Shown here: piece by piece, positions 1-9,500 of the stretch | How the letters are laid out: each line of letters starts with the position of its first letter | Numbering within the stretch: position 1 is the stretch's first letter | Origin: Fibrobacterota bacterium | GTDB taxonomy: Bacteria; Fibrobacterota; Fibrobacteria; UBA11236 | Direction: 5' to 3' | Assembly (NCBI GenBank): GCA_028287505.1 | Contig: JAQBPN010000003.1 | Span: 62,001 to 126,000 of the forward strand | DNA length: 64,000 bases | Position numbers and translations under genes: made by a program | Notes under the pieces: model-generated | The model's input: only the letters and a program-made list of their open reading frames with translations | What the model was told of the DNA's origin: nothing | The model's database searches: none

Positions 1-709
1 CGAGTACATCAACAGCGGCGTGCAATACCGATCCGTGTTCATCGATTCGAGCAAGCATTCCCTCAAGGGATATCAGATGGATATCGGCGACGGCTACATG
101 GGATCCATGTATCCCGAGGGCGGCTATCCCGCCGGCGCATCGGGTGTGTCCCCATCGGCCGATTGCAGGAACAAAGAGCATTTGAATGGTTGGAATCAGT
201 ACGTCATCACGGCCAACGGGAACAAGATCAGGCATGAGATGAACGGCAAGCTGTGCGCGGAATATACCGCCACTGTCACCGATGGTTACCTGGGCATGCA
301 ATTGCACTTCACCAATCTGGTGATGGAGGTGGATTTCAAGGACATTTTCATCCGCCCCTTGAACAACTCGTTCACCATTCCTGATTCCCAGAAGGTCTAC
401 GTGGACACCACCACCTGGACTCTCAAGCAGGGCACCGGGATGCGCGCCGACCGCAATACGACTTTGGCCTTTCCTCCCTATATGGACGGAAACAATCTGA
501 CCATCCCCGCCTTCTGGCGGGGCAATGACCGCTCCGTAAAGGTCTCCCTGCTGGACGCTTCCGGCAGGCTCGAATTTTCCCGCTCCATCATTGCCGGCGA
601 CGAACTTCCCCTCGTCGTTGGATTGCCCAATTTTGGGGCGGGAAAGCATTTGCTCCGGGTAGGTTCGGGTCCGACGGCCTACAACGGAGTCGTCCGCACC
701 GGGAACTGA
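1..709 (+). CDS. Secreted 3-keto-disaccharide hydrolase-like (DUF1080) protein, 5' partial
   Basis: The reading frame is open from base 2, so the gene starts outside the window; only the last ~235 residues are visible. The visible part has the jelly-roll pattern of the 3-keto-disaccharide hydrolase / DUF1080 family: SGVQYRS near the left edge, then NGWNQYVITANGNKIRHEMNG about 60 residues on, which matches the 'W-x-Y-x-x-x-x-x-G-x-x-I-x-x-x-x-N-G' core. The last ~60 residues look like a degenerate secretion sorting tail (VKVSLLDASGRLEFSR, then GKHLLRVG). Family members bind or cleave oxidised disaccharides or glycans outside the cytoplasm. The exact substrate cannot be read from this fragment. 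The convergent next gene is a sugar dehydrogenase, which fits a carbohydrate-oxidation setting. Confidence 0.7.
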   Translation, partial: EYINSGVQYRSVFIDSSKHSLKGYQMDIGDGYMGSMYPEGGYPAGASGVSPSADCRNKEHLNGWNQYVITANGNKIRHEMNGKLCAEYTATVTDGYLGMQLHFTNLVMEVDFKDIFIRPLNNSFTIPDSQKVYVDTTTWTLKQGTGMRADRNTTLAFPPYMDGNNLTIPAFWRGNDRSVKVSLLDASGRLEFSRSIIAGDELPLVVGLPNFGAGKHLLRVGSGPTAYNGVVRTGN

Positions 710-718
710 GTTCCTGGC

Positions 719-781
719 GCGGACACCTCGCTTCGAGGTGCGGACACCTCATTCTGGGGTGCGGACGCCTCTCTTCCCAAA
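719..781. repeat. Three tandem 21-bp repeats
   Basis: Three head-to-tail units of 21 bases follow the stop of the first gene, each starting GCGGACACCTC (the third has GCGGACGCCTC). The second half of each unit is looser. The rest of the 710-1063 gap holds no gene that I recognise, only the terminator listed next. Confidence 0.7.
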
Positions 782-1001
782 GCGGATTTCCCCCATCAAG
801 CTACTGACCTCCGCCTCCACTCCAACTATGGATGCCGCTTAAGGCTTTAAGGCTTAGAGGGATTGTAGACGCGTGACAGCCATGGGATGGGGGCCTTCAG
901 GCTTACCGCTCCAGGCACGGCCCCTACAGGATTCCCGGGCGCAAAGGAACCCCAGGCGCAACCCCTGAAGGCCCAAAAGACAACGGCTGAAGGCCAAAAA
1001 G

Positions 1002-1034
1002 AAAAGCCCCCGTCCTTGCGGAACGGGGGCTTTT
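1002..1034 (-). terminator. Rho-independent terminator of the sugar dehydrogenase gene
   Basis: The arms AAAAGCCCCC and GGGGGCTTTT flank a short loop (further paired by GT/AC) and, read on the minus strand, are followed by TCTTTTT. It lies 30 bases past the stop of the minus-strand gene. Confidence 0.8.
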
Positions 1035-1063
1035 GAATACTGGGGCTTGGAGTCGGTGGAAGG

Positions 1064-2737
1064 TTAGTTCCGCACGACCTTGATGACCTGGGTGCCTTCG
1101 GAAGTCTTGACGTGCAGGAAATAGATGCCGGCGCTGCGGACTTCCGTGAGCGCCACTGGAGCGGTTCCCTGGGCCGAGCGGGAAGCCACCGGGCGTCCCA
1201 TCAGGTCGCGCACTTCCAGGCTGAAGCGTTCCGACGTGGCTACGGTCACGGAAAGTCCATTGGCCATGTTCACGTCCACGTGCGGTCCCTGCCAGGCCAA
1301 TCCCTGCCGGGCTGCCTGGAAGGCTATCGAGGTGGAGGTCTCCAGCTTGGGTTCCGCCGGGTGGCAATCGCCGATGTACTCGATGCGGATCAGTCCCGTG
1401 TTGGGCCCGCTGGTGCGATAGCCATCGTAGTTGTTGACGTACAGGGCGCCGTCCGGGCCGGCCTGCATGTCCAGGGGTCCGTGCAAGGGGATGCCGATGA
1501 CGTTTTCCTGGGCCGTGATCTGGGTGCCGTCGTTGTTCAGGGTGAAGGCGGTGATCTTGTTGGCGTCCCCGTTGAAATCCGAGACCAGCCACTTGCGCGT
1601 GAAATGGGGCGGGAACTTGATGGAGGAGTTGAGATCGCCGTCGTAGCGGTAGATGGGGCCGGTGATGGCGCAGGCCTTCTTGTAGGCGTAGATCGGGGAG
1701 ACGGCCGGGGGCAAGGTGGTCATGCCGGGCTGGGCTCCTTCCCATCCGTAGCCGGCGGGCATGGTGGGAGCGGCGGCGTTGGTACCGGGCTTGGTGGCGA
1801 AGTCACCCGCGAAGAAAGGGTATCCGTAATTGCCGGGCGCTTTGGCCAAATCGTATTCCTCGGTCTTTTCGGGGCCGCCCACGTTCATATCCGCGCCGTC
1901 GAAATTCTTGTTGTCCGGACCCACATCTCCCCAGACGATCCATTTGCGGACGGGATCCAACGAGAGCGTGTAGGGGTTGCGATTGCCCATGATGTAAATC
2001 TCGGGGCGGGTGTTCGCGGTGCCTGCTTTGAAAAGGTTGCCCTCCGGGACGGTGTACTTTCCGTCCGAGGTGGGATGGATGCGGAGGATCTTGCCGCGCA
2101 GATCATTGGTGTTGGGAGAGCTGTAAAGCGGATAGTCGCTGCCATCTTTGTAATCGTTGCCGACCGTGATCCACAAATCACCCTTGTCGTCGAACTGCAT
2201 CGCCCCGCCCGGATGCTTGGATCCGGAGTTGATGGGGATTTTGAGGACCACCACTTCCGAGGCGAGGTCCAGGCTGGTGTGGGCCGCATTCAGGGTGAAG
2301 CGGGAAATGCGCCAGCTTTTTTCCGTGCCGCCGACGTAGGTGTAATAGATGTAAACGTTGTTGTTGGACTTGAAGCCCGGGTCCAGGGCGATGCCGAGCA
2401 CGCCGTCCGATGAATTGGTCGAGTTGATGTTCAAGGTGAACTTGGCCAGCGTGATCACTTTGCTGGTCTTCGAGTCGAACTTGCGGACCTTGCCGAGACG
2501 CTCGGTGAAATACACATCCACCTTTCCCTTGGCGTCTTCGGTGTTGGACGCGAGGAGATCGAAGGCCATCTTCATCGGTTCCGCCGCGGTATCTCCGGCG
2601 CGCGTCGCGATGGGAACGGCCTTGAAATCCGCGTTGGCGATGTCTTTGCAGCCGGTCCAGGTCAAGGCATGTGAAGACGTGACCGCGAAGCCTGCGGCCA
2701 GGAGCGCGAGTGTCGCGGTTTTCATTATCGAAGCCAT
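1064..2737 (-). CDS. Secreted PQQ-dependent sugar dehydrogenase with C-terminal sorting tail
   Basis: A 557-residue exported beta-propeller of the glucose/sorbosone dehydrogenase family, which oxidises aldose sugars in the periplasm or outside the cell with PQQ and passes electrons to the respiratory chain. The start at 2737 (MASIMKTATLALL) has an AAAGG-like site upstream and opens a classic signal peptide ending near SSHA. Propeller features include the LGIALDPGF segment, KHPGGAMQFDDKG (likely catalytic His region), GNRNPYTLSLDP and EEYDLAKAPGNYGYP. The last ~75 residues (SLEVRDLMGRPVA ... GIYFLHVKTSEGTQVIKVVRN) look like a type IX-style sorting domain, so the protein is probably surface-anchored or released. 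A longer reading to 2818 adds an arginine-rich stretch before the signal peptide and is unlikely. No PQQ synthesis genes are present in the window. Confidence 0.85.
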   Translation of the reverse strand: MASIMKTATLALLAAGFAVTSSHALTWTGCKDIANADFKAVPIATRAGDTAAEPMKMAFDLLASNTEDAKGKVDVYFTERLGKVRKFDSKTSKVITLAKFTLNINSTNSSDGVLGIALDPGFKSNNNVYIYYTYVGGTEKSWRISRFTLNAAHTSLDLASEVVVLKIPINSGSKHPGGAMQFDDKGDLWITVGNDYKDGSDYPLYSSPNTNDLRGKILRIHPTSDGKYTVPEGNLFKAGTANTRPEIYIMGNRNPYTLSLDPVRKWIVWGDVGPDNKNFDGADMNVGGPEKTEEYDLAKAPGNYGYPFFAGDFATKPGTNAAAPTMPAGYGWEGAQPGMTTLPPAVSPIYAYKKACAITGPIYRYDGDLNSSIKFPPHFTRKWLVSDFNGDANKITAFTLNNDGTQITAQENVIGIPLHGPLDMQAGPDGALYVNNYDGYRTSGPNTGLIRIEYIGDCHPAEPKLETSTSIAFQAARQGLAWQGPHVDVNMANGLSVTVATSERFSLEVRDLMGRPVASRSAQGTAPVALTEVRSAGIYFLHVKTSEGTQVIKVVRN

Positions 2738-3059
2738 AGTTTCAACCTTTGTTCGTGGACGCCGGAATACCCCACCCGGCCGTACCCATATAATAAATCC
2801 AAGCCGGCAATATTCCATGGCGAAAGGCTCAAAGGATCGCCTTCTTTAATTAAAAAAATGCGGGTCCGGGAAAGGAAAAATAGTGTCGGCGCAATGGGGG
2901 CAAAAAAGACAACGATTGCCGCAAAAAACCGTTTTCCCAGCGTAATAACGGGGTAGGGGCGGCAGGGCGATCCGGGGCCTTCGGTACCGGGTAACCTGGG
3001 CGGAACCAGCCTGGAAGGGGAAGCCCGGGCCCAACCACTATTTTCTATGTAGGTACGTT
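2738..3059. other. Divergent intergenic region
   Basis: About 320 bases separate the divergent sugar dehydrogenase and esterase genes and should hold both promoters. I see an AT-rich tract near 2845-2860 (TTTAATTAAAAAAA) but no convincing promoter pair, RNA or operator. Confidence 0.4.
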
Positions 3060-4268
3060 ATGATGATTCACTTCGCAAGCAGGACCGGAGTGCGACTGTT
3101 CCTCGCGGGCGTGCTTTTCCTGGCCGGTCTGCTGGCGGTCTGCAAACCCCCGTCCTACTCCTTCTGGAAGCTTTCCATCGTCGTGATGGAAGGCGGGCAC
3201 TTCATCGTCCTTCCCTGCTTGCTTCTGGCCGCGTTGAGCTTCCGCTCCGGAGTACTGGACAAGTTGGCCGCGGCCCTGTTCCTGGGTTCGGCCGTCCTTT
3301 ATGCCGCCACCAGTCTGCGGGCAATCCGGGTCGCCGGCGGATTGGAAAAGGAGTTCGCGGCCTCATGGGGAAATCCCGCTCCTCCGGCCGGCGGATTCCA
3401 ACGCGCCAAGGCCCTGTCTTTTCCGGACCTCTTCAAAGGCGTGCCCATCGGCGATACGGCATTTACCACCCTGGTCTACGAACATCGCGACGGCAGGGAC
3501 CTGCGGTTGAACTTTTACGCGGCGGCCGGCCCGCGGCCTTCCGCCGACGGAAACGCAACCGCTGCTTCGCATCCTCGGCTGGCGCCCTGCATAGTGGTCC
3601 TGCACGGCGGCGGATGGGACGGCGGAGTCCGCTCGCAGTTGCCCGATTTGAACGGCTTCCTGGCCGCGGAAGGCTATGCGGTGGCCAGCTTGGAATACCG
3701 ATTGGCGCCCAAGTACAGATATCCCGCCCCGGTGGAGGATGTCGCGGATGCCCTGGCCTACTTGCGCGCCCACGCGGCGGAACTCGGAATCGACAGCGCG
3801 CGCTTCGTACTGTTGGGCCGATCGGCGGGAGGTCAGATCGCCCTGCAAGCCGCCTATACCCTGAATGATCCGGCCATCAAGGGCGTCATTGCCTTCTATG
3901 CCCCTGCGGATATGGTATTCGGCTACAGCCTGCCCACCAATCCCCTCATCATGGATTCGCGTCTGCTCATGAGACAATACCTGGGCGGAGGATATCCGGA
4001 AGTTCCGGAAAACTACCTGGGCTCTTCCCCCGTGGAGCACCTCGCTCCGTCCAGCCCGCCCACCTTGCTGCTGGCCGGCCGTGCGGACGTGTTGGTCTCA
4101 TTCCAACATACCGTGCATATGCGCGCCAAAATGGGCGCGCTCGGCGTGCGCCATTTCATCGTGGACGTGCCCTGGGGCGCGCATGGATTCGACTACGTGT
4201 TCCGCGGTCCCGGATCCCAGATCAGTCTGTTCTTCATTGAACGGTTTCTCGCCGCGGTGGTCCCGTAG
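3060..4268 (+). CDS. Membrane-anchored alpha/beta hydrolase (esterase/lipase, BD-FAE/HSL type)
   Basis: 402 residues. The first ~100 form three or four hydrophobic helices (LFLAGVLFLAGLLAV; LPCLLLAALSF; ALFLGSAVLYAATSL), so the enzyme is anchored in the inner membrane. The rest is an esterase domain with the oxyanion motif VLHGGGWDGG, the nucleophile elbow GRSAGG, the acid in LLLAGRADVLVS and the histidine in WGAHGFDYV, giving a complete Ser-Asp-His triad. Family members cleave short acyl or carbohydrate esters; the substrate is unknown. The start ATGATG has no strong ribosome site. It is convergent with the ferredoxin gene, 13 bases away. Confidence 0.82.
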   Translation: MMIHFASRTGVRLFLAGVLFLAGLLAVCKPPSYSFWKLSIVVMEGGHFIVLPCLLLAALSFRSGVLDKLAAALFLGSAVLYAATSLRAIRVAGGLEKEFAASWGNPAPPAGGFQRAKALSFPDLFKGVPIGDTAFTTLVYEHRDGRDLRLNFYAAAGPRPSADGNATAASHPRLAPCIVVLHGGGWDGGVRSQLPDLNGFLAAEGYAVASLEYRLAPKYRYPAPVEDVADALAYLRAHAAELGIDSARFVLLGRSAGGQIALQAAYTLNDPAIKGVIAFYAPADMVFGYSLPTNPLIMDSRLLMRQYLGGGYPEVPENYLGSSPVEHLAPSSPPTLLLAGRADVLVSFQHTVHMRAKMGALGVRHFIVDVPWGAHGFDYVFRGPGSQISLFFIERFLAAVVP

Positions 4269-4281
4269 GGGCCAAATCGCC

Positions 4282-4581
4282 TCAAGCGGCGCGAAGCCTG
4301 AGCTTGATAGCCTGCTCCGGGCAGACTTCCACGCAATAACCGCAAGCCTGGCAGGCATCCGCCCGCACCGCATGGGCCTGCTTGTTTCCGTGGGCGAACG
4401 CTTTCAGCCTCGCGAAAAAGGACAGTCCGGCCTTCTCTTCCGCCGTCAGGGACGAAATCTCGAAAACGTTGAAGGGACAGGCCGTAACGCAAGGTCCTTT
4501 GGCTTCGCACCGGGAGCGATCGATGACGGGTTCGAACTTCCCGGCCGGTTGTTTGCAGTGGGTTTCATCGGGTTGGGGCAT
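4282..4581 (-). CDS. Small dicluster ferredoxin with one cysteine replaced
   Basis: 99 residues. AAAGGA sits six bases before the ATG at 4581, which fixes the start; longer readings overlap the AlkD gene on the other strand. Two ferredoxin motifs are present. The second, CQACGYCVEVCP (from C77), is complete. The first, CEAKGPCVTACP (from C25), has Lys where the second cysteine is expected, so it may carry a 3Fe-4S cluster or use another ligand. The same C-x-x-K/G pattern is known in a widespread family of small ferredoxins. It is likely a cytoplasmic electron carrier. The gene is alone on its strand, divergent from the AlkD gene by 97 bases. Confidence 0.85.
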   Translation of the reverse strand: MPQPDETHCKQPAGKFEPVIDRSRCEAKGPCVTACPFNVFEISSLTAEEKAGLSFFARLKAFAHGNKQAHAVRADACQACGYCVEVCPEQAIKLRLRAA

Positions 4582-4678
4582 CGATAGGTCCTTTGGAAGG
4601 TATCCATATGCTAACAAAAATCCCGTTTCCGGAGAAGAAATTCGCATTTTTCCGACCGACACACCGGGAGAAGCGGCG

Positions 4679-5383
4679 ATGACGGCTGAAGAGATCCGGA
4701 AGAAATTGAAAGCCTTGGGCAGTCCCGAGGTGGAAGCAATCGCCAAACGTTTTTTCAAAACCGGCCCGGGCGAATACGGAGAAGGAGATCGATTCCGCGG
4801 CATCAAGGTTCCCATCGTCCGCGGCGTGGCGGCGGAGTTCCGGACGCTTCCGTTTCCGGAGGTCAAGCGACTGCTGTCCTCTCCCTTCCATGAGGATCGG
4901 TTGGCCGCCTTGATCATCCTGGATTGGCAGTTCAAGCGCGGTGGCGATGCCGTGCGGGCCGGGATCTACCGGCTGTACCTGGGAGGAGCACGCTGGATCA
5001 ATAACTGGGACCTGGTCGACGTATCGGCCCCGAACATCCTGGGCGCTTATCTGGAGGAACGGGACCGGGCGCCTTTGTACAAGCTGGCGCGATCGAAGAA
5101 CCTGTGGGAGCGCCGTATGGCCATCCTGGCCACCTTGTGGTACATCCGTAAAAAGGATTTCTCCGATGCCCTGCGCATTGCGGACATTTTGGCCGCATCG
5201 GAAGAGGATCTTCTGCATAAGGCGGTGGGCTGGATGTTGCGCGAGGTGGGGAAGCGGGACCGCGAGGCCGAGGAGATCTTCCTTGCGCGTCATTGCCGGA
5301 CCATGCCGCGCACCATGTTGCGATATGCCATCGAACATTTTCCGGAGGCTCGCCGGCGGGCCTATTTGAAGGGAGCGCCGTGA
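4679..5383 (+). CDS. DNA alkylation repair glycosylase, AlkD family
   Basis: 234 residues, the usual family length. The all-helical HEAT-like fold is signalled by FRGIKVPIVR, the family signature INNWDLVDVSAP near residue 110, WERRMAILATLWYIRK and the C-terminal MPRTMLRYAIEHFPE. AlkD proteins remove bulky or cationic alkylated bases such as 3- and 7-alkylpurines without flipping the base. The start at 4679 (MTAEEIRKK) has GGGAG six to nine bases upstream. An open frame continues to 4382 but runs across the ferredoxin gene and has no family match there. Confidence 0.88.
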   Translation: MTAEEIRKKLKALGSPEVEAIAKRFFKTGPGEYGEGDRFRGIKVPIVRGVAAEFRTLPFPEVKRLLSSPFHEDRLAALIILDWQFKRGGDAVRAGIYRLYLGGARWINNWDLVDVSAPNILGAYLEERDRAPLYKLARSKNLWERRMAILATLWYIRKKDFSDALRIADILAASEEDLLHKAVGWMLREVGKRDREAEEIFLARHCRTMPRTMLRYAIEHFPEARRRAYLKGAP

Positions 5384-5399
5384 ATCCCTGAAGGGGCGA

Positions 5400-5714
5400 T
5401 CAGAAACAGTTGGTGGCGAGATCGCTCTTGGAGGCTTCGCCGTTTTCGGGAGCCTGATCGGAGCCATGCGCGGACGCGGTGGGATTTCCGGCGGCGTCCT
5501 TTACGACCCCGGCATCCTTTTCAGGACCCGAGGCGGCGGCGGGGCAAAGTCCCTGGGCCGCCATGGCGCGCTGGGCCAAAACCAGTTCCGGTTTGTCGAC
5601 CGGGAGCACGAGGCTGTCCAGACTGCTTTCCCGGTGGGCGCTGTGTTCAGGGAAAAGCTTGGCCTGTCCGAAGACTGCGAAGGCTACCAGGATTAATTTG
5701 ACGACGATTAGCAT
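5400..5714 (-). CDS. Small exported protein of unknown function
   Basis: 104 residues: a short hydrophobic N-terminus (MLIVVKLILVAFAVFG) acting as signal peptide or anchor, then a polar, Ala/Ser/Asp-rich tail with two cysteines (GLCPAAAS and the terminal TNCF). I recognise no family. The start at 5714 was chosen because the hydrophobic segment begins there; an in-frame start lies six codons upstream. It is convergent with the AlkD gene. Confidence 0.45.
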   Translation of the reverse strand: MLIVVKLILVAFAVFGQAKLFPEHSAHRESSLDSLVLPVDKPELVLAQRAMAAQGLCPAAASGPEKDAGVVKDAAGNPTASAHGSDQAPENGEASKSDLATNCF

Positions 5715-6511
5715 GTCCGTTCCAATGACCAAGGTTTGTTCGAGGGTTCCCTCTGCATAGGGAATCTAACCTTGGGAGGTAAATGGATTCTCTCCGCCTC
5801 GTAACGGAATGTAACAACGGAATAATAGTTGTCAAAGATCAATTCTTTCCGGATGGATCGCTTGGAAACCCCGTGGCTGTAGGCTCGGAGCTGTGCCTGG
5901 GTATGCGCACTCTTTGGTGACGTTGCGAAGCGGATGGGATTCCGGACATTGTCGCATCGGCTTCCAAGTGTCATGGAGGTCACGCTCGCCCCGGCATCCA
6001 TCAGGGTTTCTTTTCGGTTACCGATCGATTTACGGGTGGAAACCCAAAAAACCGCCATAGTTTCCACCGTGAGGCGGGGTTCCGGGGGGAGCCCTGGCTC
6101 CCAACCGGAAAAGTCTCTTTTCCGGCTCCGGGAATCCAGGTCTATTTGGGGGAGCAAAGGTCTTTTCCGGTAAAAGCCCAAACCTCCGGTTAGGGTGCAA
6201 CGGGTGGTGAATACCCATTGTATGGTCGACGTCCGAATTTGGGCAATTTGGGATGGTTGGCGTAGGATTTCCAGCCTGGAGACGGATGTCGGCGCAACAG
6301 GGTAAACTGTCCGCCACCCCTGAAAGGGTTTATAATAAGAAGGCATGGGCAACAGCGGGTTCCGCCTCCATGCCGGCAGTCCGGTCCCACCGGTCTTCCC
6401 GGCATGTTCCAGCGGCCCGGGCGGCAACTCCACCCTGGGCGCTTCAGCTTACCTGTCACTTTCAAGTTACCTCAATACGCTCGGCCCATGCATCCGAAAG
6501 GGGAGACCCAT
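5715..6511. other. Long leader/intergenic region before the acyl-CoA operon
   Basis: Nearly 800 bases without a supported gene. Open frames here lack family matches and ribosome sites. The visible elements are a strong -10 box at 6331-6336 and, at 6498-6505, the AAAGGGGAG ribosome site of the first operon gene. I looked for a cobalamin riboswitch, given the B12 enzyme at the end of the operon, and did not see its conserved boxes. Confidence 0.4.
6331..6336 (+). promoter_or_regulatory. Candidate -10 element for the acyl-CoA operon
   Basis: A perfect TATAAT about 175 bases before the first gene. The -35 position (near 6308) is poor, so an activator may be needed if this is used. The implied 5' leader is long (~170 nt). 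Confidence 0.4.
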
Positions 6512-9500
6512 ATGATCGCGGAAACCGGCAAAGGCCAGTTCGGCAAGCGCCCGACGCGCCCGCTCAACGCCTCCGAGTACATGCACCTTTCTTCCATCAA
6601 CGAGGCGCCCAACCAGGTGCTGGGCGATCATCTGATCCAACTGGAGAATTTCCAGGACTTCACGAGCAAAGGCACCCATGTCAAGGGCGGCAATGCCGGG
6701 GAGCGCAATTGGACCGATAAGAGTTTCGTGCCCATCACCCTGGCCACCCAATGCATAGACTGCCTCCATTGCGTGGTGGCATGTCCGCACCATTCCATCG
6801 GGTATGAGGTATCCGATCGGGAGGTGGAGCCCATCTTCCATCTGTTCACCAAGACCTTCAACCTCCTGCCCGGCATGCATCTGGACGAAAAGGCGGAAAG
6901 CCATTCCGTCAGGAAAGGGGCCGTCAACTACAACCATTGCAAAGGTTGCTTCGTATGCGCCTCCGCGTGCCCCACCGGAGCCATCCATTTCGTGCCGGCG
7001 GAGTTGGTGGATATGGACAAGTACAAAGGGACGCCCGTGACGGCCTCCGGCATCGCGGACGTTTTCAAGGCGCCCTCCGCCGAAGGCGAGCAATGGGTGC
7101 AAAGGTGGATCCAGGACGCGGGGAAAATCCTGGCGGCCCATCAGGCCATGCTCCTGAGCGGATCCGAGCCCAAGGTCTTCAACGGTTCCGTCATGTTCGC
7201 CGATTTCGCTTTCCAGGCCAGGTTCGACAGCGTGTCCATCTTTCCCATCACCCCCAACACCTCCCTGCTCAAGCACATCGAGGATCGCGCCGGCCATCAG
7301 GCCGCGGACGCCAAGCATCATCTGCAATTCCGTCCCTGTCTGTCGGAGGAGTCCGGTTACGCCTGGCTCACGGGTTCCGCCGTGCGGGGCAAGCGCTCCC
7401 TGATGGCCCAAGGTTCCCAGAGCCTGGCCCAGATCTACGAGTTCATGAACATCAACCCGGGCCTGCATCTGCCCATATTCATGCTGGAGCTGACGCGCGC
7501 CCTGTCGCCGGGCACCACCACCAAACCCGATCACACCACCACCTTCCGCACTTCGGACACGGGGGAGATCATCCTGTTCGGCCGGGGCATCCAGGACGAT
7601 TACGACAAGGAATTCCTCCTGCTCAAGGTGATGGAGTCCCATGGAGTCTGGATTCCGGGACGCCTGGTGATCAAGGGCTTCGTGGAGACGCATACCCTGA
7701 CTTCCGAACGCCAAGGGCATCTGGAAAAGCTGAACGATGCGGATGCGGATGCATTCCTCGGCCGGCCCAAGAACCCCTTTGTGTTCGACGACGATGAGAA
7801 CCGTTCCGTGGGCATCCTGGACATGGACAGCCGTTACGCGGAACAGCGCCAGGCCATCGATGAAACCTTGTTGCAGGCCGGCAAGAATTTCGATCAGGCG
7901 GCGCTGGAGCTTTCCCGATTCACGGGACGGGCCCCCATCCGCAAGGTGGGCCGCTTCCCGGAGGCCGGGCCCATGGATTTCTGCATCGTGGGCCTGAACG
8001 ATCCGGACATGTCCTCGGCGGAATACGTGGCCTCGCGTCTCAACGGCCAGGGCATCCGCTGCGGCGTGGTTTCCATCAATCTGTACCGGCCGTTTCCGGC
8101 GGCGGACCTTCGCAAATGCCTGGAGGGCTGCAAGGCCGTGGCCGTGGTGGAATACAACAACTGGTCCGGGCGTTCGGGCGGAGGCATCCTGGCCCAGGAA
8201 GTGCGCTCGGCCCTGTACGATCTGGACAACCCTCCCTACCTGATGGCGGCGACCATCGGCCTGGGCGGACGCGCCGTGACCATTCCCTATTGGGTGACGC
8301 TCTTCCGCATGCTCGCGGACGTGAGTTCCGGAAACAAGGATACGCGCACGCACTCCTGGTTGAAGGATTTCGCCCCCGGCCACTCCTTCGTGCTGGGCAC
8401 GCGCGGCAATCCCAATCCCAAGACCGATGCGTCCTTCGATATTCCCCTGATGGAGGAAGGCGTCCGCCAGATCGCCGTGGTGGGCAAGGGCGGCCAGGGC
8501 CTGCTGCAGCTCAATTCGGTGTTCACGGGCGTAGCCAGCATCCGCGGCCAATACGCCCTGTCGATGGCGGGTTTCGGGGCCTTGCAGCGCGGCGGCGGCA
8601 TCACCCTCAGCATCAAACAATCCGCCGAGCCCATCCGGGACTGGTCCGATATCATCATGGCGGACACCATCATGGCCTTCGACGGGGACGTTTCCCTGGA
8701 ACCGATGCTCCGGCAGTTATGTCCGGGGGGAATCCTGATCCTGGACGGAGAGGGGGAGGCCGCGGAACGCTACCGGACCCTGCTGCCCGCCGGCGCCCGC
8801 ATGATCCTGATCCCGGCCAAGCGCATTTCGCGCCGCCTGTACGGCAGTTCCGCGCGGACCAACATGATCCTGTGCGGCGCCATGCTGGCCAACATGGGCG
8901 TGGACGATATGGAGGAACTCCTCAGCCTGCTGGACGCTTTGAGCCAGGTGAAAGGAATAGAGAAGGAAGCCAAACTGCTGCTGACGCAGAAGAACCGCGA
9001 GGCTATCCTGGCGGGCTTCATGGCGTATCAGACCGCCTCCCGCGGCGGAGGCGATTGGATCGCGGTGGAAGGCGAACTGGCCGCTCCGGCGGTGGAAAGC
9101 CTGGAGGATTTCCAGGCCCGTATCCTGCCGCCCAATCTGCAGAAGGCGCTGGCCAATCCGGACAAGCTGCGTTTCCTGGAGAAGATCTACGCGCTGAAGA
9201 AGAAACTGTACCAGACCATGTTCCGCTTCCATCCCACCATCAATCAGGTGCAGAGCATGTACATCACCCTCAACGGCAAGGGTCCGTTGACGGCGGGAGA
9301 CATGGCCTGCGCGGGATGCGGCCAGATCAACATCTTCCGCACGGTATTCAACTACCTGGGGTACCTGCAGCAGGACAAGGGCAAGATCTACGTGAGCGAG
9401 CAGGACGGCTGCGGGACGGTGATCTCCGGCCTCAACCGCACCTCCATCTGGAACCTTCCCTACATACGCATCGCCTTCGAGACGGCACACGGCGTGGCTT

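Noticed and set aside
4382-4678. N-terminal extension of the AlkD protein
   Set aside because: It runs over the ferredoxin gene on the other strand, has no family similarity, and ATG 4679 has a proper ribosome site.
5708-6433. Minus-strand frames in the 5.7-6.4 kb gap
   Set aside because: Pro/Arg/Gly-rich translations without motifs or ribosome sites; the gap is better read as a leader and promoter region.
5715-6511. Cobalamin riboswitch before the B12-related operon
   Set aside because: I looked for its conserved B12 box and core and did not see them on either strand; a covariance search would be decisive.
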